The notes beneath the pieces were generated by a model. It was not told the origin of the DNA. It worked only from the letters and a program-made list of their open reading frames with translations, and ran no database searches. Both the position numbers and the translations under genes were made by a program. From SIG469 sp964541215 (GTDB taxonomy: Bacteria > Bacillota > Clostridia > Oscillospirales > Oscillospiraceae), in NCBI GenBank assembly GCA_964541215.1, contig CAZIPP010000026.1:1-15291 (forward strand): a stretch of 15,291 nt of DNA. The letters run 5' to 3'. This document shows, piece by piece, positions 7,443 through 13,635 of the stretch (within the stretch, counting starts at the first letter, position 1; each line of letters begins with the position of its first letter).

Positions 7443-7625
7443 GGCCTCGCAGAGTTCGCCGCTTGCGGCGAAAAATTTCATAATCAAAATTTCCGGCAGC
7501 ATGTATGTCGGAAATTTTACTTTACAGCCCGCAAACGTGCGGAACAGTCAGCTTGCTGACTGTGGAGTGCGCTGCAGCGGACTGCAAAACCCGCTTTGGC
7601 ATGGCCTTTCTGGCCATGTCAAAGC
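7443..7625 (+). repeat. Four-hairpin intergenic element, copy 2
   Basis: This is the second copy of the element at 3504-3683, in the same orientation. Hairpin 1: TTCGCCGC 7455-7462 with GCGGCGAA 7465-7472. Hairpin 2: 7486-7495 with 7509-7518 inside the identical 40-nt core 7482-7521. Hairpin 3: CAGCCCGC 7525-7532 with GCGGACTG 7577-7584 (one C-A mismatch), enclosing the perfect ACAGTCAGC 7544-7552 with GCTGACTGT 7555-7563. Hairpin 4: a 14-bp stem with one G-T wobble, 7593-7606 with 7612-7625. It fills the entire era-recO junction: hairpin 4 ends 2 nt from the era stop, and the recO ribosome-binding site (7445-7448) lies at its left edge. Confidence 0.8.
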
Positions 7626-7627
7626 GC

Positions 7628-8518
7628 TTAGGCCTCGTAGCCGAAGTTGCGGATCTGGTTCAGGTTGTCGCGCCAGTTTTCCTTGACCTTGACCCAGCTT
7701 TCCATATAGATCTTCGCGCCAAGGAAGGCTTCGATATCTTTTCTGGAAAGCTCGCCTATCTTTTTGAGCATTGCGCCGTGTTTGCCGATTATCATGCCCT
7801 TGTGGCTGGACTTTTCGCAGTAGATGGTGATGTCGATATCAATGATTCCGTCCTCACGCTCTTCAAACCGGGTAACCTCAACGGCGGTGCCATGGGGTAT
7901 CTCCTTATCCATGCACAGCAGCAGCTTTTCACGGACTATTTCCGCAATGACCTGACGCTCAGGCTGGTCGCTTATCATGCCGTCGGGGAACAGCTGTGGT
8001 CCTTCATAGACGTACTTTTCAAGCTCGTCCAAAAGATGCTCGATGCCGTCGGAGTTTTTGGCGGAAATGGGTACGATGGCATCCCATTCATGTGCCTGAC
8101 TGTATACGGCAATGACCTCCAGCAGCTTTTCCTTTTCTTCCACGGTGTCCACCTTGTTGATGACCAGTATGGCAGGTGCGCCGGAAGCTTTTATCTGCTG
8201 GATGAGCAGCTCTTCCTGAGTGCCGATATTGGCAATAGGTTCTACCATCAGAACAACGGCGTCCACATCGGCAACGCTTTCCTTGACCACGTTTACCATA
8301 TAGTCGCCAAGTCTCGTTCTGGCTTTATGGAAGCCGGGAGTGTCCATGAATACGAACTGGGTCTCCCCTCTGTTCAAAACGGCGCAGATACGGTTTCTTG
8401 TGGTCTGGGGTTTATTTGTAACGATGGCCACCTTTTCACCGACAAGCGCGTTGGTAAGGGTAGATTTACCCACGTTGGGGCGGCCAGCTATGGTTATCAT
8501 TCCGGATTTTTTGATCAT
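7628..8518 (-). CDS. era: GTPase Era
   Basis: Era is an essential GTPase that binds the 3' end of 16S rRNA and acts as a checkpoint in 30S subunit assembly. The 296-aa protein has GRPNVGKST (G1, 12-20), the PQTTR switch I region (38-41), DTPG (G3, 59-62), NKVD (G4, 121-124) and SAK (G5, 152-154). A C-terminal KH domain has the IIGKHG loop (244-248) and ends in the expected ENWRDN segment. Start: GAGGAA lies 6 nt before the ATG at 8518; an internal Met7 is possible but less well placed. The reading frame stays open upstream into the N gap, but that extension is repeat sequence. In B. subtilis era sits between cdd and recO, consistent with this order. Confidence 0.97.
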   Translation of the reverse strand: MIKKSGMITIAGRPNVGKSTLTNALVGEKVAIVTNKPQTTRNRICAVLNRGETQFVFMDTPGFHKARTRLGDYMVNVVKESVADVDAVVLMVEPIANIGTQEELLIQQIKASGAPAILVINKVDTVEEKEKLLEVIAVYSQAHEWDAIVPISAKNSDGIEHLLDELEKYVYEGPQLFPDGMISDQPERQVIAEIVREKLLLCMDKEIPHGTAVEVTRFEEREDGIIDIDITIYCEKSSHKGMIIGKHGAMLKKIGELSRKDIEAFLGAKIYMESWVKVKENWRDNLNQIRNFGYEA

Positions 8519-8547
8519 TTTCAATTCCTCATTTGTAGTAGTAAGTA

Positions 8548-8565
8548 ACACCTCATCCGCCTCGC
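8548..8565 (-). repeat. Repeat fragment cut by the assembly gap
   Basis: The 18 bases ACACCTCATCCGCCTCGC directly before the Ns are the exact reverse complement of 4214-4231 in the composite element at 4180-4294. The rest of this copy is lost in the gap. Confidence 0.8.
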
Positions 8566-8665
8566 NNNNNNNNNNNNNNNNNNNNNNNNNNNNNNNNNNN
8601 NNNNNNNNNNNNNNNNNNNNNNNNNNNNNNNNNNNNNNNNNNNNNNNNNNNNNNNNNNNNNNNNN
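8566..8665. other. Assembly gap (100 Ns)
   Basis: The stretch is exactly 100 Ns, the usual placeholder for a scaffold join of unknown length. Its left edge is repeat sequence and its right edge is 4 nt from the ybeY stop, so the join probably failed on the repeat. The real DNA here may be longer and may contain genes. Coding frames that run through the Ns are artefacts. Confidence 0.95.
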
Positions 8666-8669
8666 ATTG

Positions 8670-9152
8670 TTATCTGACCACTGCCATGATGGCTTCTTCA
8701 CGCTCACGCATCTGAGCCTTTTGCTCACCCTCGTCCAGATGGTCATAGCCCAGCAGGTGGAGCACCGAATGTACCGTAAGGTATCCCAGTTCTCTTGCCC
8801 GGCTGTGACCAAGCTCCTCAGCCTGAGCATACACCCGCTCCATGGAGATAGCCATATCTCCCAGCGGACACAAGCCTGTTTCTTCGTCGATATATTCCTC
8901 TCCCGCAGGCGGTATCCCCGCGGTGAGGTCAAACATGGGAAAGGACAGCACATCGGTGGGCTTGTCCACATCACGCATGGCTTTGTTTATCTCATGTATG
9001 CCCTCATCATCGGTAAGCAGCACGTTTATCTCGCAGGGTATGCGCACCTTCTGGGCGCGAAGAGCTGTCCAGATGCACTTTTTAACATATCTCCGCTCGG
9101 AAAACCCCGCGATACTGCCGCTGTCTGCGGAAATGGTTATTCTGTGTTTCAT
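8670..9152 (-). CDS. ybeY: Endoribonuclease / rRNA maturation factor YbeY
   Basis: YbeY is a single-strand-specific metallo-endoribonuclease needed for 16S rRNA 3'-end maturation and 70S quality control. The 160-aa protein is full length. The signature Hx3Hx5H zinc site appears as HSVLHLLGYDH (H128, H132, H138). Upstream landmarks are also present: INKAMRDVDKPTDVLSFP (about 55-72) and LGDMAIS (97-103). Its ATG overlaps the phoH stop (ATGA, 9149-9152), with AAAGGAG in the last phoH codons, so the two are translationally coupled. The stop at 8670 is intact and only 4 nt from the N gap. The phoH-ybeY-era series is a conserved ribosome-maturation module. Confidence 0.97.
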   Translation of the reverse strand: MKHRITISADSGSIAGFSERRYVKKCIWTALRAQKVRIPCEINVLLTDDEGIHEINKAMRDVDKPTDVLSFPMFDLTAGIPPAGEEYIDEETGLCPLGDMAISMERVYAQAEELGHSRARELGYLTVHSVLHLLGYDHLDEGEQKAQMREREEAIMAVVR

Positions 9153-10156
9153 TTTCCGCCGCTCCTTTTGTACTTATATTTTGCGGGGTTGGTGGGCGAA
9201 TTGTTTTTGCGCTCATAGGTCTCGTAAGCCTTGATTATGCGCTGGACCAGCACATGGCGCACAACGTCGCTGGCGTTGAGCTGGCAGACGGCAATGTCTT
9301 CGATGCCGTCCAGCACCTTTACGGCTTCTTTCAAACCGCTGGTCTTGTCGGAAGGCAGGTCTATCTGGGTAACGTCACCGGTGATGACCACCTTGGAGTT
9401 GAAGCCAAGACGGGTAAGGAACATCTTCATCTGCTCCCGTGATGTGTTCTGGGCTTCATCAAGAATGATAAAGGAATCATCCAGAGTACGTCCGCGCATA
9501 TATGCCAGCGGCGCGACCTCGATGTTGCCCTTTTCCAGATACTTGTTGTAGTTCTCAGCTCCCAGCATATCGAACAGCGCGTCGTAAAGAGGACGCAGAT
9601 AAGGGTCTACTTTATTTTGCAGGTCACCGGGAAGGAAGCCCAGCTTTTCACCTGCTTCCACCGCAGGACGTGTGAGGATTATGCGGTTAATCTGCTTTTC
9701 CCTGAAAGCCGCCACCGCCATGGCTACCGCCAGATATGTTTTGCCGGTACCGGCAGGTCCCACGCCAACGGTGATGGTGTTCTTTTTGATGGCGTTAACA
9801 TACTTCTGCTGACCCAGAGTCTTTGCCTTGATGGGCTTTCCCTTGGCAGTTACGCAGATGACACCTTTTGTCAGCTCACCTATTTTATCGGCGTTGCCAT
9901 CCCTGACCATATCGATTATATACCGCACACGCTGGCTGTCGATGGTCTCGCCCTTTGACGCAAGGGTCAGCAGTCCTTCCACTGCCTGAGTTCCCGCCAT
10001 AACATCTTCCGGCTCACCTGAGACCTTCATCTCGGTGCCTCTGATATTCACCTGAACGTTCAGTTCCGATTCGATGAGCCTTATATTCTCATCAAAGGAG
10101 CCGAAAACGTCTATGATCTGATCCATCCGTTCCGCGTTTACGATCTGTTCTATCAT
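9149..10156 (-). CDS. phoH: PhoH-like ATPase
   Basis: PhoH-family P-loop ATPases resemble the N-terminal half of superfamily I helicases and occur next to ybeY in many bacteria; their role is thought to be in RNA metabolism but is not well defined. The 335-aa protein has an N-terminal KH-like region (about 25-65), Walker A GPAGTGKT at 133-140, the RPAVEAGEKLGFLPGD segment (163-178), which is highly conserved in the family, and Walker B FIILDEAQN at 229-237. It starts 7 nt after yqfD and overlaps ybeY by 4 nt. In B. subtilis pgpH (yqfF) lies between phoH and ybeY; here there is no room for it. Annotation as phosphate-starvation-inducible is historical and not supported by anything here. Confidence 0.95.
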   Translation of the reverse strand: MIEQIVNAERMDQIIDVFGSFDENIRLIESELNVQVNIRGTEMKVSGEPEDVMAGTQAVEGLLTLASKGETIDSQRVRYIIDMVRDGNADKIGELTKGVICVTAKGKPIKAKTLGQQKYVNAIKKNTITVGVGPAGTGKTYLAVAMAVAAFREKQINRIILTRPAVEAGEKLGFLPGDLQNKVDPYLRPLYDALFDMLGAENYNKYLEKGNIEVAPLAYMRGRTLDDSFIILDEAQNTSREQMKMFLTRLGFNSKVVITGDVTQIDLPSDKTSGLKEAVKVLDGIEDIAVCQLNASDVVRHVLVQRIIKAYETYERKNNSPTNPAKYKYKRSGGK

Positions 10157-10163
10157 GTGAAGT

Positions 10164-11393
10164 TTATTCCTTTCCCAATTCAGGAGCGTTATCTGTTTCC
10201 ACCGGCAGCTGAGCCATTACCTCGGTGGCTATCTGCTGCTCACATTCGCAGACTGCCGAGACAGTGATAAGCCCGTCGCTGACATCGGTTTCAAATTCTG
10301 TTTTCATTATCTGACCGCCCAGCAGCTGAGACTTAACGGACGCGCTCAGATAATTTTGCAGCAGCTTTTCCGCCTGCTGCTGATCCATTGAAGCGGCGGC
10401 AGGCTCCCATGCTTTTTCCGTAATTTTCTCCAGCGCTATGGGAAACTGTATCCCGCCTGCCAAAGTCAGATAGTCTGTTTCGATTATTTTATCACATTTA
10501 TCATAAGAATTACCACTATCAATATAGAAATTAATCCTTTTTGAGCCAATAATCAAGGAATATTTTGTCTTTTCCTCCCCTGTGGGCTCCTTTTGCACAT
10601 ATTCCAGCGGCATCATGGCTGTGAGCTTCTTCCATGTTCTGGCGTAAACCTCGCCCAAAGAGCGTACTGTCTGGACTGTGAACAGAGTATCGTTGGCATA
10701 ATGTTCGATGATTCCGGTTACCAGCTTTTCCCCTTTCAGCACGGTCTGTCCCTCGTCCACAAGGGACTTTCCCCGCAATATCTCCATTTTTGTTATTACT
10801 CCCGTTTCCGTTGCCACAAGGTCTGTAACCACCGTTTCATCCAGTACCTCGGGAGCCGGTATATCCTCCCTGACCACCACCGTCGCCTTGCCGCCCTTTA
10901 CATTTATGGTCAGATAGCTTAGCTGCGGTATCTTCAAAAGCATTTTTGTTTCCGTCAGCACCGGATTGATAGAGTAGCCAAAGGTCCCAACGTCTATGCC
11001 TATCTCGTCCAGCGCCCTGATTATCTCCCTGTCAGACACGTCGGTATTGCCCTCCACCTCAAAGGTCCAGACAAAAAGCGGCAGTATGAGCGCTGCCAGC
11101 ACAGCTGCCGCTGTGCCCGCAATGAGTACGCGCCGCTTCCTCATTCTTTTTATCCGAAACGGCAATCCTCTTTTTGCCCGGATATGTGTGCGGCACATGG
11201 ATCTTTTTGCTGTCTTTCGAATGGTTTTATAATCTGACGCGAACATGGACACATCCCAGGTAAGCGCATCTTTTTTTTCAAGTCCCCAAAAGGGTATGCA
11301 ATCTGCCGCAAGACGGTTTATAAAGTCCTCCGGATATGCTCCCGTAATTGTTATGTCAACTACAGCCTTTGTTTTGTCGAGTATCCGCTGCAT
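10164..11393 (-). CDS. yqfD: Sporulation protein YqfD
   Basis: YqfD is a conserved endospore-former protein, in B. subtilis expressed under mother-cell sigma-E and needed for efficient sporulation; its biochemical function is not known. The 409-aa protein has a cytoplasmic N-terminal domain (1-85) with the family's RxKRGLPF motif (72-79), a basic stretch (KRMRKRR), one transmembrane segment at about 89-110, and a long extracytoplasmic domain beginning FEVEGNTDVSDREI, typical of the family and resembling a POTRA-like repeat. The ATG has GGAGG 6 nt upstream. It follows yqfC by 11 nt and precedes phoH by 7 nt, as in B. subtilis, so sporulation and rRNA-processing genes share a transcript. Confidence 0.93.
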   Translation of the reverse strand: MQRILDKTKAVVDITITGAYPEDFINRLAADCIPFWGLEKKDALTWDVSMFASDYKTIRKTAKRSMCRTHIRAKRGLPFRIKRMRKRRVLIAGTAAAVLAALILPLFVWTFEVEGNTDVSDREIIRALDEIGIDVGTFGYSINPVLTETKMLLKIPQLSYLTINVKGGKATVVVREDIPAPEVLDETVVTDLVATETGVITKMEILRGKSLVDEGQTVLKGEKLVTGIIEHYANDTLFTVQTVRSLGEVYARTWKKLTAMMPLEYVQKEPTGEEKTKYSLIIGSKRINFYIDSGNSYDKCDKIIETDYLTLAGGIQFPIALEKITEKAWEPAAASMDQQQAEKLLQNYLSASVKSQLLGGQIMKTEFETDVSDGLITVSAVCECEQQIATEVMAQLPVETDNAPELGKE

Positions 11394-11404
11394 TGTCTTC
11401 CTCC

Positions 11405-11680
11405 CTAAATATATTCAAAAGACGATATGGCACCGTTTATTACTATCTTGTCCTCGTCCATCTCGCGAATGGTAAGTCCGTTTCCGCAGATACGGGCAGA
11501 TCCCAGCGGAGTTTCAACTATTATCAGGTTTTCGCCGTATTCCCGTACTCCGCTGTGGCTCTCCAGTATGGCTTCGTGGCTTCCTCTCAATTCAATTCTG
11601 GGCATTCCTGCCACCAGATCAAGGGGCATATCAAGGTTTTGGGATGCTTTTCCGAGTATTTGCTCAAGCTTTTTGTTCAT
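11405..11680 (-). CDS. yqfC: Sporulation protein YqfC (YabP/YqfC family)
   Basis: This small 91-aa protein belongs to the YabP/YqfC family found in endospore formers. The mid-protein pattern MPRIELRGSHEAILESHSGVREY followed by the LTIREMDEDKIVINGAISSFEYI tail is characteristic. It has no signal peptide or membrane segment. I chose ATG at 11680 because AGGAGG (11686-11691) lies 5 nt upstream. A TTG one codon earlier (11683) is only 2 nt from that site and is unlikely. yqfC and yqfD are neighbours in all spore formers I know, and in B. subtilis they are in the sigma-E regulon. I could not place a promoter on this side; CATAATAT just upstream lacks a matching -35. Confidence 0.92.
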   Translation of the reverse strand: MNKKLEQILGKASQNLDMPLDLVAGMPRIELRGSHEAILESHSGVREYGENLIIVETPLGSARICGNGLTIREMDEDKIVINGAISSFEYI

Positions 11681-11831
11681 CAAATCCTCCTATATTATGT
11701 CAACTTATTTCAAGTGGTTGGTCAAAGGCGGCTTCCGTTGAAGCTGCTCTGCTGTCTCACAACAAGACAGGCTCACTCATGGGTTTTGCCTCACCCGAAG
11801 CAAACAGCACCAATGTATCGTTATTGGACTG

Positions 11832-11860
11832 GCAAAACTTCATTTTCTAAATCATATATA
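11832..11860 (+). promoter_or_regulatory. Possible sigma-E-type promoter for ylbJ
   Basis: GCAAAAC (11832-11838) and CATATATA (11853-11860) are separated by 14 nt, the spacing of mother-cell sigma-E promoters. The -10 CATA core fits and the -35 is partial. Transcription would start almost at the ribosome-binding site, giving a very short leader. The call rests mostly on the known sigma-E control of ylbJ in B. subtilis. Confidence 0.3.
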
Positions 11861-11879
11861 TTCTTCAAGGAGGTGCGCT

Positions 11880-13067
11880 ATGGCAAAAATCATTTCTCAC
11901 CGATGGTTCAGTGATATATTCGTATCAGTCGCTGTGCTGCTTTCGATATCGTCGCTGATGATGTTCCCCACCCAGTCTGTTGAAGCCGCGAAAGCAGGGC
12001 TTGAGCTTTGCGGCAACGTTATAATACCTTCTCTTTTTCCTTTCTTTGTTCTTTCGGGACTGATGGTCGAAATGGGTCTTGTGCGTCATCTGGGAAGATT
12101 TCTCCAGCCGATAATGAGACCGCTGTTCAACGTCAGCGGCAGCTGTGCAGCCGCCTTTGCGCTGGGTATTATTGGCGGATATCCCATTGGCGCGGTCACC
12201 GCCATCGACCTTTACAAAAAGGGCTGGTGCAGCAAGGACGAAGCCGAGCGGCTGCTGGCTTTCTGCAACAACTCCGGTCCCGCTTTTATCCTCGGCGTTG
12301 TGGGGGCAGGCATTTTTTCTTCGAGCCTTATCGGTATCGTGCTGTACCTTGCCCATATCCTGTCTTCGGTGATTGTTGGCATTCTCTTTCGGCTGCGCAG
12401 CAAAAGCAGTCCGCAAGTTACTGTAGCTGTCAGCCACATCGATGAAAGCTACTCGGGCTTTGCCGCGGCTTTTACAGGCTGCGTAAAAAGCGCTGCTGTA
12501 TCCACCATTAACATATGCGCCTTTGTTATTTTCTTCACGGTGGTCATAAAAATGCTGTTTCTCACCGGAGTTATGGATGCCGCGTCCTCTGTTGTTGCCG
12601 TCGTACTGTCTCCCCTTGGCATCAACGCTCAATGGGCGGAAAAGCTGCTCATAGGTGCTATCGAAATGTCCTCGGGCGTCTGGAGCCTGTCCGGTGCCGC
12701 AGGAACTTTGACCGGCAAGCTGTCTATGGCAGCGTTCATCCTTGGCTGGGCAGGCGTATCGGTACACTGTCAGGTGCTGTCTTTCATAGGCGGCAGCGGT
12801 CTTTCGGCGAAAAAGTACGTTATCGGCAAAGCACTGCACGGTATCATCTCCGCAGGGTTGGTTTACATAATTTCCAGAGTTTTCCCATTGGGGCAGCCTG
12901 TGTCCCACTACCTTGCCGAGCAGGTTACCGACATTGCCGAGATGGATTTTGCCGCCGCGTTGACAGCCTCAACCGTTGCTGCCTTCGCGGTCTGGGCAGT
13001 CGTTATTATCATATCGGCGTTTATGATCGGAAAAGGCTATGGAAATTCAAGAAAGAATGGAGTATAA
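11880..13067 (+). CDS. ylbJ: Sporulation integral membrane protein YlbJ (SpoVV)
   Basis: YlbJ (renamed SpoVV in B. subtilis) is a mother-cell membrane protein in the outer forespore membrane, implicated in moving dipicolinic acid toward the forespore. The 395-aa protein is nearly all membrane segments: about 11-29, 46-64, 87-106, 133-170, 205-228, 233-246, 283-302, 318-336 and 358-384. It shows nucleoside-transporter GATE-type landmarks: GGYPIGA (99-105), NNSGPAFILG (130-139), a duplicated-looking second half with AIEMSSG (260-266), and GWAGVSVHCQ (289-298). AAGGAGG (11867-11873) sits 6 nt before the ATG. It is divergent from yqfC across a 199-nt space. In B. subtilis it adjoins coaD; here coaD is about 10.8 kb away. 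Confidence 0.94.
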   Translation: MAKIISHRWFSDIFVSVAVLLSISSLMMFPTQSVEAAKAGLELCGNVIIPSLFPFFVLSGLMVEMGLVRHLGRFLQPIMRPLFNVSGSCAAAFALGIIGGYPIGAVTAIDLYKKGWCSKDEAERLLAFCNNSGPAFILGVVGAGIFSSSLIGIVLYLAHILSSVIVGILFRLRSKSSPQVTVAVSHIDESYSGFAAAFTGCVKSAAVSTINICAFVIFFTVVIKMLFLTGVMDAASSVVAVVLSPLGINAQWAEKLLIGAIEMSSGVWSLSGAAGTLTGKLSMAAFILGWAGVSVHCQVLSFIGGSGLSAKKYVIGKALHGIISAGLVYIISRVFPLGQPVSHYLAEQVTDIAEMDFAAALTASTVAAFAVWAVVIIISAFMIGKGYGNSRKNGV

Positions 13068-13129
13068 TTAGAAAAAACAACTAAGAACTGATAACTAATA
13101 GTGAATAACTGCTTATACGGAGGTTCGTC

Positions 13130-13339
13130 ATGCTGTTCAAGAAAGATATCCAGCCTTGCTGCTCTTACTGCCAATCCGGCTCCAAGATCAACGACGAAGA
13201 AGTTATGTGCCTGAAAAAAGGCATTGTTGATGCTCTCGGTTCCTGCCGCAAATTTGAGTATGATCCGCTAAAGCGCATACCCGGCAAGCCCGAGCTTACG
13301 GAGGACAGTCCTTTTTCTGAAGAGGATTTCAGCCTGTAA
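13130..13339 (+). CDS. Small cysteine-rich protein, putative metal-binding, unknown function
   Basis: This 69-aa protein has cysteines at 10, 11, 14, 27 and 39. The N-terminal PCCSYCQSG has a CxxC knuckle (C11, C14) and later single cysteines (MCLKKG, GSCRKF) could complete a four-Cys zinc site. The segment GSCRKFEYDPLKRIPGKP is followed by an acidic C-terminus. I recall similar short proteins in Oscillospiraceae with the CRKFxYDPLKR signature, annotated only as hypothetical. GGAGG (13119-13123) lies 6 nt before the ATG, which supports a real gene. It starts 62 nt after ylbJ with no terminator between, so it may be co-transcribed with that sporulation gene. No signal peptide. Confidence 0.8.
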   Translation: MLFKKDIQPCCSYCQSGSKINDEEVMCLKKGIVDALGSCRKFEYDPLKRIPGKPELTEDSPFSEEDFSL

Positions 13340-13351
13340 GCAAGAAACTCA

Positions 13352-13494
13352 CGCTGTCATTTCGAACCGGTTCCAAAACCGGTGAGAGATCCCCATCTTA
13401 TGAAGGGGATCTCTCTATTGCTCAGCTTGCTGAGCAGTGCTCCGCATTGTTCGAGATGACAGCGTTATTTTTTTCGGCGTTCGAAATGACAGCG
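13352..13494. repeat. TIR-bounded hairpin-rich intergenic element
   Basis: CGCTGTCATTTCGAA (13352-13366) is exactly complementary to 13480-13494 and, with one mismatch, to 13450-13464, so the right end is duplicated. Inside are further perfect stems: ACCGGTT with AACCGGT (13366-13383), GAGAGATCCCC 13384-13394 with GGGGATCTCTC 13405-13415, and GCTCAGC with GCTGAGC (13420-13435). The first right arm is followed by a T-rich run (13465-13474), so the element could end transcripts from the small upstream gene. It matches the general design of TGTCATTTCGA...TCGAGATGACA intergenic repeats seen in many Firmicutes (recollection). It has no ORF. Confidence 0.75.
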
Positions 13495-13563
13495 TTCTTG
13501 TTTTATTGTACTTTTTGTATCATTATATATTAATATTTTTATTCATAATCGTGCCGGCTGAGA

Positions 13564-13593
13564 TTGACAGTTATTGATGCAAAATGATATAAT
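13564..13593 (+). promoter_or_regulatory. Consensus extended -10 sigma-A promoter for the acyl ligase
   Basis: A perfect TTGACA (13564-13569) and a perfect TATAAT (13588-13593) are separated by 18 nt, and TGA directly before the -10 gives an extended -10 (TGnTATAAT). An A/T-rich tract (about 13511-13550) upstream could act as an UP element. The predicted leader is about 35 nt. This implies strong constitutive vegetative expression unless a repressor acts; I see no clear operator palindrome over it. Confidence 0.85.
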
Positions 13594-13622
13594 CAGTAAT
13601 TATTATGACAAAAGTTACACAT

Positions 13623-13628
13623 GGAGGA
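13623..13628 (+). promoter_or_regulatory. Ribosome-binding site fixing the acyl ligase start at 13636
   Basis: GGAGGA lies 7 nt before ATG 13636. An in-frame ATG at 13621 directly precedes this site and has no ribosome-binding site of its own, so the 5-residue longer form is unlikely. Confidence 0.8.
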
Positions 13629-13635
13629 ATGCAGT

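Noticed and set aside
7437..7502. A 22-residue N-terminal extension of RecO
   Set aside because: It is translated from the four-hairpin repeat and no ribosome-binding site serves the upstream ATG; the shorter form starts in the expected OB-fold.
7628..8974. A 448-codon minus-strand frame running through the N gap and appearing to fuse upstream sequence to Era
   Set aside because: The fusion exists only because Ns contain no stops. The upstream part is an out-of-frame shadow of ybeY plus repeat sequence; Era has its own start and ribosome-binding site at 8518.
11691..11698. CATAATAT upstream of yqfC as a sigma-E -10
   Set aside because: No acceptable -35 lies 13-15 nt upstream, and transcription would start inside or beyond the ribosome-binding site.
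11644..11850. Open plus-strand frame across the yqfC-ylbJ intergenic space
   Set aside because: Most of its start lies antisense to yqfC, it has no ribosome-binding site, and the peptide matches nothing I know. A decayed gene fragment cannot be excluded but is unsupported.
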